A stretch of 64,000 nt of DNA from Leifsonia sp. ALI-44-B (GCF_001984125.1 NZ_MTQL01000007.1:1488001-1552000), one strand, 5' to 3'; shown: positions 17,610 to 25,379, counted from the first letter of the stretch. A program made the numbers and translations. The notes: a model not told the origin generated them from the letters alone.

Positions 17610-18209
17610 ATGCGAAAAGAGTTCGAGCCCGAGGTGGCGCCCGTGATGACATCCGGGGCGACGAAGGTGTTGGCGGCCGCGACCGACCTGTTTTATCGCG
17701 AGGGGATTCATGCGGTGGGGGTCGACGCTATTGCGGCAGCGGCCGGGGTGACGAAGAAGACGTTGTACGACAGATTCGGGTCGAAGGATGCGCTTGCCGT
17801 GGCTTATCTGCGCGGGCGCGATGAGCGGTGGCGGGCTTATCTTGCCGCGGGGCTCGAGAAGGTGCCTGTAGGGACGATCGATCGCGTGCTGGCTGTATTC
17901 GACATCACGGATGCGTGGGCGCGCGAAAACCTGTCGAAGGGGTGCGGGGCGATCAATGCGCGCGCCGAGTTCGAGGGGATGGGGCATCCGATCGCGGGTG
18001 AGGCGATCAGGCAGAAGAAGTGGATGCACGAGCTGTTCGCCGACTTGTGCCGCGAGGCCGGTGTCGATGACGCCGAGGGGATGGCCGACACGCTCATGTT
18101 GCTGCACGAGGGCGGGCTTGTGACCGGCGGAATGGGGACTTTCGAGCGGCCGTTTGCGGTCGCGCGGGCGGCAGCTGCGCGGTTGTTTCGGAAGACAGAC
18201 GGGGAATAA
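17610..18209 (+). CDS. TetR/AcrR-family transcriptional regulator
   Basis: The 199-aa protein has the N-terminal helix-turn-helix of the family (ATDLFYREGIHAVGVDAIAA, then AGVTKKTLYDRFGSKDAL at about 45-62) and a helical ligand-binding C-terminal domain. It presumably represses the divergent EamA exporter and itself through the palindrome at 17584-17603, relieved by an unknown effector, perhaps the exported compound. The start ATG 17610 gives a normal TetR length; longer in-frame readings extend into the transporter gene. The run of G just before the ATG is as compatible with a leaderless start as with a weak ribosome site. Confidence 0.92.
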   Translation: MRKEFEPEVAPVMTSGATKVLAAATDLFYREGIHAVGVDAIAAAAGVTKKTLYDRFGSKDALAVAYLRGRDERWRAYLAAGLEKVPVGTIDRVLAVFDITDAWARENLSKGCGAINARAEFEGMGHPIAGEAIRQKKWMHELFADLCREAGVDDAEGMADTLMLLHEGGLVTGGMGTFERPFAVARAAAARLFRKTDGE

Positions 18210-18377
18210 CTTTGCAGGCTCTGTATCCGCGGACTGACCGTCAGAAGGCCTGTTCGCGTCTTCGTTTGAAGGGCGGCTGTGAAGCGCTCATTGCCTGGAT
18301 CCCTCCTCTCTTCCCCGCGTCGCTCCAGTCATGTGCGGGATAGCTGAAGAGCGCACGGAGAACGCGATGCAGAGTAG

Positions 18378-18391
18378 GCACATACTAGACT
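18378..18391 (+). promoter_or_regulatory. Candidate promoter motif GCACATACTAGACT
   Basis: This word matches 13 of 14 bases of the motif at 600-613 upstream of the polysaccharide priming gene. TAGACT is a plausible -10, 21 bp before the acyltransferase ATG, with GGGGGA as ribosome site in between. Confidence 0.35.
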
Positions 18392-18412
18392 CGCGATGAA
18401 TCTGGGGGACCG

Positions 18413-19513
18413 ATGAGAACGATCGCTAATACTTTCGATCCGAAATACAACAGCCTGAACGCTATCCGGCTGTTCCTTGCGCTGCTCGTGATTGTCTCGC
18501 ATTCTTGGCCTCTCGGAGGATACGGAAAAGACCCGGGCATTGGCGATCAGGACCTGGGGGACTGGGCCGTTGCTGGTTTCTTCGCGATTTCCGGATATCT
18601 CATAACGGCCAGCAGAGTCAACACGACTCGAACAGTGAGCTACTACTGGCGACGCTTTTTGCGGATCTACCCGGCGTATATCGTGGCCACAATTGTCGTG
18701 GCTCTCGCTTTAGCCCCGCTTAGCGCTTGGCTTTCCGGCCGTTCGTACGATTGGGTGAACGGTGCTAGTTACATCGTCAACAACGCTGCGGTCATGATTC
18801 GACAGTGGGGGATATCGGGGACACTTCAAGACGTGCCCTATGTCACAACTTGGAACGGGTCCGCTTGGACCCTTTTCTACGAGTTGATTTGCTATATCGC
18901 AATCGGTGTAGCGGTGTCCTTCATCCCGCGTCGCTTCCTCACTGCCGCGCTTTGGGTAGCGTTCGCCATGACGACTATGACCACCGCTTTTGTGCTAGCG
19001 GGTACCGATTTTCACTCGATCATCGAACTCACGGCGCGCCTAGGTGGTTTCTTTCTTGCCGGAGCCCTCATCTATCAGTACCGTGCGACCGTTCCAATGC
19101 ATTGGGTGCTCGCTGTCGCATCAGGACTAGCGATTGCTTTGCTGGCTGCTGCAGGTCTCTTCCAGGTGCTCGCCGGCATTCCGGTTGCCTACCTCATGCT
19201 GTATCTCGGAGCCCGGCTCCCACTACAAAAGCTGGGTGCACGCAACGATTTTTCTTATGGCGTTTATATCTACGCGTTCCCTGTCCAGCAGCTGCTGGCC
19301 ACTGCCTTCCTCGGCCGCGACGTTCCCTTTATTATCTTCGTCCTGGCGTCCATAGTTGGTACCGCGCCACTTGCGGTGGCGAGTTGGTTCCTCGTCGAGA
19401 AGCCCGCTATGCGAGCGAAGAACCTCTTCGCTCGCACGCGAGCCGAAAAAGCGATTGTCGACCCTCAACCGGGCCCGACTATGCCAGCTTCTGAGTCAAC
19501 GCCTCGATCATAA
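18413..19513 (+). CDS. Acyltransferase family 3 (OafA/YrhL-like) membrane protein
   Basis: The 366-aa protein has about ten hydrophobic helices. Acyltransferase-3 signatures are the early NSLNAIRLFLALLVIVSHS with the conserved His, GFFAISGYLI, YYWRRFLRIYPAY and FSYGVYIYAFPVQQ. Members O-acetylate surface polysaccharides or lipids across the membrane. Codon use and base composition are less G/C-biased than in the neighbours, like the Wzy/Wzx genes at 11.8-15.5 kb. It may therefore decorate the same exopolysaccharide although it sits 3 kb away. ATG 18413 has GGGGGA upstream. Confidence 0.88.
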   Translation: MRTIANTFDPKYNSLNAIRLFLALLVIVSHSWPLGGYGKDPGIGDQDLGDWAVAGFFAISGYLITASRVNTTRTVSYYWRRFLRIYPAYIVATIVVALALAPLSAWLSGRSYDWVNGASYIVNNAAVMIRQWGISGTLQDVPYVTTWNGSAWTLFYELICYIAIGVAVSFIPRRFLTAALWVAFAMTTMTTAFVLAGTDFHSIIELTARLGGFFLAGALIYQYRATVPMHWVLAVASGLAIALLAAAGLFQVLAGIPVAYLMLYLGARLPLQKLGARNDFSYGVYIYAFPVQQLLATAFLGRDVPFIIFVLASIVGTAPLAVASWFLVEKPAMRAKNLFARTRAEKAIVDPQPGPTMPASESTPRS

Positions 19514-19622
19514 GGTGGGCCGTAGCGATGGTCGGGACTGAACCTATGCATGATGGTTGAGCGCCCGCTAGCCACCGGTCGGTATGCCTGAGCACAGACC
19601 GACCGAGTATTAGTGCGCCGAG

Positions 19623-20672
19623 TCAATCGGCCGGGTGGATGACCGTGATGCCCGTGGGTGGGGCCGTGGCCGTGAGGGGCAGCAGGGTGGCGCCCTCGGC
19701 GAGGGTGACGGCGCCGCCGACCAGGTCTTGGGGGCGCAGCGTGCCGTCGGCGACGAGGGTGAGCATGGCGGCGTAGTCCGCGGCGGCCATGCCGTGGCTG
19801 CCCAGGAGGTCGAGTTCCCAGCCGATGACGCGGTCGAGGGGCAGGCGCGGCAGTTCGTCGGCCGAGAGGAGGCCGATCTGCACGTGGCGGCCGCGGCGAC
19901 GCAGCGACAGGAGCGCGTCGGTGCTGGTGGATGCCGAACCGACGGCGTCGAGGGCCACGTGGGCTCCGCCATCCGTGATGCTGATGACCTGGTCGACGAC
20001 GGATGCCGCCACGACGGATGCCGCCGCCACGACGGTGGCCTCGGCGCCCACGCTGCGGGCGAGGGTCAAAGCATCCGGGTTGCGGTCGATGGCGACGACG
20101 CGTGCGCCCAGGGCTGAGGCGATCATGATGGCGCTGAGGCCCACGCCTCCGGCGCCGAAGACGGCCACCCATTCGCCCGGCTGCACGTCGGCTCGGGCAT
20201 GCACCGCGCGGAAGGCCGTGGCGAAACGGCAGCCGAGGCTGGCGGCCGCATCATCCGAAATCGTGTCGGGAACCGCGACCAGGTTGGTGTCGGCGGCGTG
20301 GATGGCGACCAGCTCGGCGTGTGAGCCCCAGCCCGTGAAACCCGGCTGCGTCTGGTTCGGGCACACCTGCGCGTTGCCGCCCAGGCACCACTCGCACACG
20401 CCGCATCCGCACACGAACGGCGACGTGACGCGGTCGCCGACCGACCAGTTGCTGACGCCGGCGCCGACCTGCTCGATGGTTCCCACGAACTCGTGGCCCG
20501 GAACGTGCGGCAGGTGCACCGTGTCGTCGTGCCCGGCCCACGCGTGCCAGTCGCTGCGGCACAGGCCCGACGCGGCGACCCGGATGACCACGCCACCCTC
20601 GGGTGCGGTCGGGGCCTCGACCTCGCGCACCTCGGGTGTGGTGCCGAAACGGTCGTAGACGATTGCTCGCAT
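19623..20672 (-). CDS. Zinc-dependent alcohol dehydrogenase (MDR family)
   Basis: The 349-aa medium-chain dehydrogenase oxidises an alcohol with NAD(P)+. The catalytic zinc ligands are Cys38 (GLCRSD) and His60-Glu61 (GHEFVG), with a third cysteine expected near 150-155. Four structural-zinc cysteines are at 90, 93, 96 and 104 (CGVCEWCLGGNAQVC). The Rossmann motif GAGGVGLSA is near 171, followed by acidic/basic ID-R (VVAIDRNPD), which favours NAD. The substrate cannot be read. The gene stands alone on the minus strand between the acyltransferase and a surface-protein gene. Confidence 0.92.
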   Translation of the reverse strand: MRAIVYDRFGTTPEVREVEAPTAPEGGVVIRVAASGLCRSDWHAWAGHDDTVHLPHVPGHEFVGTIEQVGAGVSNWSVGDRVTSPFVCGCGVCEWCLGGNAQVCPNQTQPGFTGWGSHAELVAIHAADTNLVAVPDTISDDAAASLGCRFATAFRAVHARADVQPGEWVAVFGAGGVGLSAIMIASALGARVVAIDRNPDALTLARSVGAEATVVAAASVVAASVVDQVISITDGGAHVALDAVGSASTSTDALLSLRRRGRHVQIGLLSADELPRLPLDRVIGWELDLLGSHGMAAADYAAMLTLVADGTLRPQDLVGGAVTLAEGATLLPLTATAPPTGITVIHPAD

Positions 20673-20939
20673 CGGGGAGCTCCAATCGGGGTGGCCGCGG
20701 GGGCGTGCGGCGAGGGGCGGCGGTGCGGGTGCCTCAGACCACGCTAGTCCCCGACCGGGGCCGTCTCGAATCAGGTCTCGCAGCGCGAGCGCACGGTGAA
20801 GCCGAAGCCCTTCGTCGTTCCAGAGTGCGATGGGTGTCCTGCGCCACTTGCGGCGAGGGCAGGGCTCCCGTCTCAGCTTGAATGAGTATCAGAATGTTAG
20901 CTTCAGAGGAGTTGTTCGGCTTATCGAAAGGCTCCGCCG

Positions 20940-21518
20940 ATGTTCAAGAAAGTTGTTCTCTCAGTGGTCGTCGGCGCGGCCGCGCTTGCCGGCCCGATCG
21001 TGGCTGCGTCGGGTGATGTCGCGCAGGCGGCCGTCACGGGGTATGTGCCGGGCACGTCGGTGACGGTGTCCGGCGAGCGCGTGCCCGGCGGGTTGATCGT
21101 GATCGAATTCTCGCCCGGGTCGTTTGCGCCCGGAGAAGTCGTGGTGGTGAGCGTGACCGGCAGTGGCGGCTATACGCACACCGAGCGGCTTGTCGCCGGG
21201 GCCGACGGTGCGTTGCGCTACGAGTTCCGGGTGCCCGCGGATGGCGTGGGCAGCTACGACATCGTCGCGACGGGTGTGTCGAGCGGAAGTATCGGCACGG
21301 CGCGCGTCGACCTGGTTCCGGCGGATGCGGGTGGTCCGACATCCGGTGCCCTGCCCGCGACTGGATTGCGAGACCCGCTGCTGGTGGCGTGGGTCGGTGG
21401 CGGTGCGACCGTGCTGGCCGGCGCCATGGTGGGCACGAGTGTGCTGCGGCGGCGACAGAGCGCGCGGCGGTATGTGAGCCGGTCGATCGACGGACCGCGG
21501 TGGCCCTCGCTGCAGTAA
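20940..21518 (+). CDS. LPATG sortase-anchored surface protein (paralog of the gene at 9584)
   Basis: The 192-aa protein has a Sec signal peptide (MFKKVVLSVVVGAAALAGP...), an Ig-like domain and SGALPATG at about 135-142. A hydrophobic helix and an Arg-rich tail complete a sortase sorting signal. It shares with the 9584 gene product GYVP near the mature N-terminus, PGSFA, an ATGV-S-SG-x-x-GT stretch, VPAD and SGALP-x-TG, in the same order and spacing; the two are clear paralogs. The tail after the basic stop-transfer (about 20 more residues) is longer than usual. It is less codon-optimised than its paralog. A large hairpin follows. Ligand or role unknown. Confidence 0.82.
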   Translation: MFKKVVLSVVVGAAALAGPIVAASGDVAQAAVTGYVPGTSVTVSGERVPGGLIVIEFSPGSFAPGEVVVVSVTGSGGYTHTERLVAGADGALRYEFRVPADGVGSYDIVATGVSSGSIGTARVDLVPADAGGPTSGALPATGLRDPLLVAWVGGGATVLAGAMVGTSVLRRRQSARRYVSRSIDGPRWPSLQ

Positions 21519-21871
21519 CCGGCATCGACACGCCGCTCACGGTAATGCGCAATCACCCGATAACGACCCGAACCTGGGAGCGGCACCAGAAAAGCCGAAC
21601 GGCTTCTGAGTCTCGGGGGAGGGGCTCAGAAGCCGTTCGCGGCCTGTTGTCTGGGCAGGTCGTGGCTACAGCATACGTCCTTCTTAAGGTGGACAACCTG
21701 AACATTTGGTCGAAAACATCGGCGTGTTGCCAAGAAGACGGGTTTGCGGAAACCCGCAAGGGCGTCAGGTGCTGAAAGAGCCGGTCACAACCGGGTTGGG
21801 TGCTTCATCTTCGAGAAGACCCGCGAATGCCGATAGGTTGTTTCTAGGGGACAGAAGACCCGGGGGGATTC
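21519..21871. other. Gene-free 353-bp region with two inverted repeats
   Basis: No credible coding sequence is seen. It holds a 15-bp perfect hairpin at 21596-21639 (listed separately) and a smaller perfect one, CGGGTTT-GCGG-AAACCCG, at 21739-21756 without a following T-run. The promoter of the lipoprotein pair that starts at 21872 probably lies in its last 60 bp (GATAGGTT near 21833-21839 is a candidate -10). Confidence 0.5.
21596..21639 (+). terminator. Large hairpin, probable terminator of the LPATG gene
   Basis: The stem is a perfect 15 bp (CGAACGGCTTCTGAG at 21596-21610 with its complement at 21625-21639). The 14-nt loop contains CTCGGGGGAG, which can itself fold. There is no T-tract on the plus side, but AAAA just before the stem would give a T-tract on the minus strand. 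The same loop word recurs in the terminator at 29444. Confidence 0.65.
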
Positions 21872-22360
21872 ATGACACGGCACCACTTCTTTACGCGCAC
21901 GCTGGGTGCCGGCATGCTGGCCGCGGGCGCGGTAGTGGCGCTCGTCGCCTGCACGAGCCCGACGCCCACACCGACCGTCACGGTCACCGACGCACAGACC
22001 GTCACGCCGTCGCCTGTGGCCGAAGAGGTCGAGCGTGTCGGCGAGCTCACCGGCCCGCAGGCGTGGGGCCTCTGCTACGCGCTCACCGTGAAAGGCGACG
22101 TGCTCGGCAGGACGATCGAGCCGCCGCTCTACGCCGATAGCGTGGTCGAGGCCCGTTCTGACGACTCCTGGTTCATCGGTTTCAACGGTGAGGTGTCCTC
22201 TGAGGGGACTTCGGCTCCGGGCCGCACGTGGTGTCTCATCAGCGGTCCGCCCGAGAACTTCAGCGACATCGCGCACGCGAGCGAGGTGGGCAAGGCCATC
22301 GAAGACCTCGACCCGCAGGCAGACCGTGATGACGCGCAATTCTCGGGGAGCGAATCATGA
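21872..22360 (+). CDS. Putative lipoprotein, first of a tandem pair
   Basis: The 162-aa protein has a lipoprotein signal: MTRHHFFTRTLGAGMLAAG, a hydrophobic core, then a lipobox ending LVAC near residue 28. A Thr/Pro-rich spacer and a ~110-residue domain follow, with GPQAWGLCYALTVKGD, DDSWFIGFNGEV and CLISGPP. The protein encoded immediately downstream has the same architecture and matching elements (YGVCDAL, DGWWYVGVEG, FCLIKGA), so they are diverged duplicates. ATGA overlap couples them. I recognise no family; an extracellular lipid-anchored protein is all that can be said. Confidence 0.75.
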   Translation: MTRHHFFTRTLGAGMLAAGAVVALVACTSPTPTPTVTVTDAQTVTPSPVAEEVERVGELTGPQAWGLCYALTVKGDVLGRTIEPPLYADSVVEARSDDSWFIGFNGEVSSEGTSAPGRTWCLISGPPENFSDIAHASEVGKAIEDLDPQADRDDAQFSGSES

Positions 22361-22842
22361 AACGTGTGACCCAGGCATCCATCGCGGGCGCGGCTGTCGT
22401 GCTCGCCCTCTCGCTGGCGGGATGCTCGACGGCCGAACCTCAGCCGGCCGCCACAGTGACCTCCACCTCGGTTGAAACCCTCGCGCCCGAAGTGACGAAG
22501 GCGCCCCTGGCCCCGCTCACGGCCGAGGAGGCCTACGGTGTGTGCGACGCGCTGATTCTGCGCGAGGCGTCCGACCAGGTCACTTACACGCACGAGCCCT
22601 TTGCCGATTCCACGATCGTGCAGCGCCGGGACGGCTGGTGGTATGTGGGTGTCGAGGGAACGACCACCACCACCGAGACCGGTCAAGCCCAGGTGTCCGG
22701 CGACTTCTGCTTGATCAAGGGCGCGATCCTCGACACCGAAGTTCACTCCTTGAGTTCGCAACTCGGGTCGATCGCCGACCTCGATCCGCAGGCTCCGCTC
22801 GACGACGAGCAGTGGGGCGTCACGGGCCCGGGTGGCATCTAG
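22357..22842 (+). CDS. Putative lipoprotein, second of a tandem pair
   Basis: The 161-aa protein has a lipobox (LSLAGC, lipid-modified Cys about residue 23), a Thr-rich linker and a domain resembling its upstream neighbour: two conserved cysteines (YGVCDALILRE and GDFCLIKG), an aromatic strand DGWWYVGVEG, and a C-terminal SIADLDPQAPLDDEQ that parallels AIEDLDPQADRDDAQ of the first protein. The start overlaps the upstream stop (ATGA). A disulfide between the two cysteines is plausible. Function unknown. Confidence 0.77.
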   Translation: MKRVTQASIAGAAVVLALSLAGCSTAEPQPAATVTSTSVETLAPEVTKAPLAPLTAEEAYGVCDALILREASDQVTYTHEPFADSTIVQRRDGWWYVGVEGTTTTTETGQAQVSGDFCLIKGAILDTEVHSLSSQLGSIADLDPQAPLDDEQWGVTGPGGI

Positions 22843-22878
22843 GCGTTTAGTCACCTACTCGCCCAGGCGCCCGGCCGT

Positions 22879-23376
22879 CTAGCGACCGCGCAGGATGCTT
22901 TCGCGCGCCGCTTGCATGTGCACCAGGTCGGCGGCGCGCTGGCGTTCGCGGTCGCGGCGGCGCACGCGCTTGACGATGACGATGGCGATGAGGGTGCCGA
23001 GGATGGCGCCGGACGTGTTGGCTGCGACATCCAGAATGCTGGCGAAGCGGTGCGGCAACAGGAGCGCCTGGCAGAGCTCGATGCCGAGACTGAGACTGGC
23101 GCACAGCAGCGGTGAGAACCACAGCAACCAGCGGGGGAGCGCGAGCGCGACGAGCAGGCCGAGGGGCAGGAACATGACAATGTTTGCACCGAACTCGACC
23201 ACGCCGTAGGTGACGAAGCGCGGCAGGCCCACGCCGTAGAGGGTGTCGAGCACGCGCGCGATGGTGCCGCGGGCGCCCGCGTCGACGGGGGTGGGCCAGA
23301 AGACGATGACGAGCACGGCGACCGTGACGACCGCGAGCAGCCAGCTCGAGATCTGTCGAAGTCGGATGTCGGTCAT
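22879..23376 (-). CDS. VanZ-family membrane protein
   Basis: The 165-aa protein has four predicted helices and the VanZ-like segment GANIVMFLPLGLLVALALP, then LGIELCQALLLPHRFASILD and an N-x-x-G (AANTSGAILGTL) motif, the conserved spine of the family. Despite the name, most such proteins have nothing to do with teicoplanin resistance, and their function is undefined. ATG 23376 gives a normal start just before the first helix; the frame continues upstream without a plausible coding signal. The C-terminus is Arg-rich. A second VanZ-like protein is encoded at 26369-26944. Confidence 0.82.
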   Translation of the reverse strand: MTDIRLRQISSWLLAVVTVAVLVIVFWPTPVDAGARGTIARVLDTLYGVGLPRFVTYGVVEFGANIVMFLPLGLLVALALPRWLLWFSPLLCASLSLGIELCQALLLPHRFASILDVAANTSGAILGTLIAIVIVKRVRRRDRERQRAADLVHMQAARESILRGR

Positions 23377-23503
23377 GCGGTCCTCGCGCTCGGAAGGGTG
23401 GCCCGGGGGCCGTCGGTGAGGATCCGCGCCGATCGTGTGCGCCAGCCTACCCCCGACCGCCGACGCGCGTAGTGTGGATGTGCGCGCCACGCCGTTCCAT
23501 GTT

Positions 23504-23519
23504 TCGAACACTTGTTCGA
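23504..23519. promoter_or_regulatory. LexA (SOS) box
   Basis: TCGAAC-ACTT-GTTCGA is a perfect 6-bp inverted repeat with 4-bp spacer, matching the actinobacterial LexA consensus (TCGAAC-N4-GTTCGA). It overlaps the candidate -35 of the DUF222 gene promoter, the usual placement for repression. Confidence 0.9.
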
Positions 23520-23540
23520 GTGCGGGTTTTTCTCTACACT
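23512..23540 (+). promoter_or_regulatory. Leaderless promoter of the DUF222 gene
   Basis: TTGTTC (23512-23517), 17 bp, TACACT (23535-23540), then six bases and the ATG at 23547. Transcription would start at or next to the ATG, and no ribosome site is present. The -35 is embedded in the LexA box. Confidence 0.7.
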
Positions 23541-23546
23541 CGCCAT

Positions 23547-24269
23547 ATGGAAGTTCTGTTCGATCATCTCGCCCGTGCCGCCGCCAAGGTGGGCACGCAA
23601 CGTCTTCGCTCGCCGTCGGCCACGTCGCCCTCGGCCGTCTACCGCCAACTGCCCGACGACGCGCTCAACCAGGCGCTGTGGCAGCTCGGCGAACTCCAGC
23701 GCGCCACCGAGGCGCTGTCCGCCGTCATCGCCGGAGAAATGCTCACGCGGGATGAGGGGCGCGCCGACGTCACCCTGCGGCGCATCCGCGGCCTCACGCG
23801 CGCCTCGGGCGACACCGTCGAGCGTTTGCTGCGCGTCGGCACGGTCGTCGCCGAAACCGAGCAGGCCATTGACGCGGCCGCCACGTTCGACGAGGCGCAG
23901 CCGCTGTGGCGGGAGCGCGGGGTCATGGATGCGGCGCCCAGCGCGGACGAGGAGGGCGACACGCCGCTCGGCTCGCAGCCGGTGCAGCTGCCGTGGGCCG
24001 CACCCGTCGCGCTCGCCGTCGTCGCGGGCGAGCTGTCGGCCGAGACCGCCGGGGTCATCCTGCGCGGGCTCGCCCCGGCCGTTGAACGCGCCGATGTGCG
24101 CGAACTGCAGGCCGCCGCCGAGTCGCTCGTGCTCGCCGCCACCGAGCACACGCCTGAATGGTTGGAGCGCCAGGCATCCAAGATCTGCTGGCGGTTGTCG
24201 TCGCCCGTGTCGGTCGCCGGCCGTGTACGCGAGGGCCGAGAATATCGGCTATCCTTAGTGAGGCCTTAG
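23547..24269 (+). CDS. Truncated DUF222 domain protein (13E12-type, HNH domain missing), SOS-regulated
   Basis: The 240-aa protein resembles the N-terminal DUF222 region of the actinobacterial 13E12/HNH-endonuclease family, including the helix QLGELQRATEALSAVIAGEM and the PVALAVVAGELSAETAGVIL segment. Family members are usually 400 residues or more with a C-terminal HNH nuclease. Here the frame stops 7 bp before the tRNA-Pro gene and no HNH motif is present, so it is a remnant or a free-standing DUF222 module. A LexA box and a leaderless promoter lie directly upstream, so it should be induced by DNA damage, as reported for some 13E12 genes in mycobacteria. ATG 23547 follows from the promoter geometry. 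Confidence 0.72.
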   Translation: MEVLFDHLARAAAKVGTQRLRSPSATSPSAVYRQLPDDALNQALWQLGELQRATEALSAVIAGEMLTRDEGRADVTLRRIRGLTRASGDTVERLLRVGTVVAETEQAIDAAATFDEAQPLWRERGVMDAAPSADEEGDTPLGSQPVQLPWAAPVALAVVAGELSAETAGVILRGLAPAVERADVRELQAAAESLVLAATEHTPEWLERQASKICWRLSSPVSVAGRVREGREYRLSLVRP

Positions 24270-24276
24270 GGCCAAT

Positions 24277-24350
24277 CGGGGTGTGGCGCAGCTTGGTAGC
24301 GCGCCTCGTTCGGGACGAGGAGGTCGTGGGTTCGAATCCCGCCACCCCGA
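24277..24350 (+). tRNA. tRNA-Pro (anticodon CGG)
   Basis: A cloverleaf can be drawn: acceptor CGGGGTG (24277-24283) with CACCCCG (24343-24349), discriminator A at 24350, anticodon stem CCTCG/CGAGG around the loop TTCGGGA (anticodon CGG), and T-loop GGTTCGAATCC. CCA is not encoded. It reads CCG, a common proline codon in this genome. A terminator follows closely. Confidence 0.95.
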
Positions 24351-24376
24351 CACACACAGCAACACGCAGAACAAAG

Positions 24377-24413
24377 AAGCCCGGCCAGACAGGAATGTCA
24401 GGCCGGGCTTTTT
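24377..24413 (+). terminator. Intrinsic terminator of the tRNA gene
   Basis: AAGCCCGGCC (24377-24386) pairs with GGCCGGGCTT (24401-24410). The intervening 14 nt can add a GACA-GGAA-TGTC inner hairpin, and a run of five T ends the structure. Confidence 0.93.
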
Positions 24414-24452
24414 CGTTGCCAGTGATCTCGTTCCTGGGCGATTGCCACTGCT

Positions 24453-25379
24453 CTATCGACCGCCGGTTGCGTCACTTGTGCCGGCCGCTGCCCTGGCGGC
24501 GACGGTCCGAAGCGCCGCCAGGACCGCACGAACGGGCGACAACGCAATCGCGTCCGGGCGCGCGAGGGCATCGACATGTCGCACGAGCGGGACATCGATG
24601 ATCGGGCGCAGCACCATCCCGTCGACGGCAAGGGGTGCCGCCGTCATCCGCGGCATGACGGCGATACCCGCCCCGGCGCGAACGACCTGGGCGGCGACGG
24701 AGAATTCGTTGATGCGGTGATCGATCCGAGGGGATTGGCCGATCATGGCTCCCAGCTGCGCGAGCACGCCCGCGAGCGGGAAGCCGTCGTGTGTCGAGAT
24801 CCACCGCTCGTCCCTCAACTGCTCGAGGCGGATGCTCGGCGCCGCGGCGAGGGGGTGTTCCGCGTGGAGGGCGATATCGAGGGGCTCGACGAGAAGCGGC
24901 GTGACGACCAGGCGCTGCCGCGGCCACTCCGGATCGTGGGCCAGGCGGTGCGCAACGACGAGGTCATAGTCGGCGGTGAGTCCGGCGAATGCTTCCTGCG
25001 CGACGTCGGCGTCGGCGAGGGAAACCCGGGGTCCCGCGCCCAGTTCGGCGAGAAGGGGACCGAACAGCGCGAGCCCGGCGCTGTGAAAAGCGGACACGCG
25101 GACCGGTCGCTCGTCGCCTCCGAGGAACAGCCCGAGGGCATCCCGAGCGTCGGCGAACGCCACCTCCACCCGGGTGGCGGCAACCGCGAGTGCTTCCCCC
25201 GCCTCCGTGAGCACCAGCCGTCGCCCGCGTTTGACGGTCAAAGGAACGGGGATGCCGGCCTGCAGCGCCGCGATCTGCTGCGACACGGCGGAGGCGCTGA
25301 CACCCATGGCGGCGGCGACCGCCGCGATACTGCCGCGGTCGCCGAGCTCGCGCAGCAGGCGAAGGCGAGCTGGATCCAT
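24453..25379 (-). CDS. LysR-family transcriptional regulator
   Basis: The 308-aa protein has an N-terminal winged helix-turn-helix (MDPARLRLLRELGDRGSIAA, then MGVSASAVSQQIAALQ) and a C-terminal periplasmic-binding-like effector domain with typical GAGIAVMPRM and a loosely conserved LVRHVDALARPDA end. LysR proteins usually control a divergent target gene. Here that is the EamA exporter at 25452, with a perfect inverted repeat in the 72-bp gap. The effector is unknown. Start ATG 25379 gives the standard N-terminus. Confidence 0.92.
   Translation of the reverse strand: MDPARLRLLRELGDRGSIAAVAAAMGVSASAVSQQIAALQAGIPVPLTVKRGRRLVLTEAGEALAVAATRVEVAFADARDALGLFLGGDERPVRVSAFHSAGLALFGPLLAELGAGPRVSLADADVAQEAFAGLTADYDLVVAHRLAHDPEWPRQRLVVTPLLVEPLDIALHAEHPLAAAPSIRLEQLRDERWISTHDGFPLAGVLAQLGAMIGQSPRIDHRINEFSVAAQVVRAGAGIAVMPRMTAAPLAVDGMVLRPIIDVPLVRHVDALARPDAIALSPVRAVLAALRTVAARAAAGTSDATGGR

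Noticed and set aside
24277-24413. tRNA-Pro as attachment site of an integrated element
   Set aside because: No integrase gene and no direct repeat of the tRNA 3' end is visible in the following sequence; a normal terminator follows at once.
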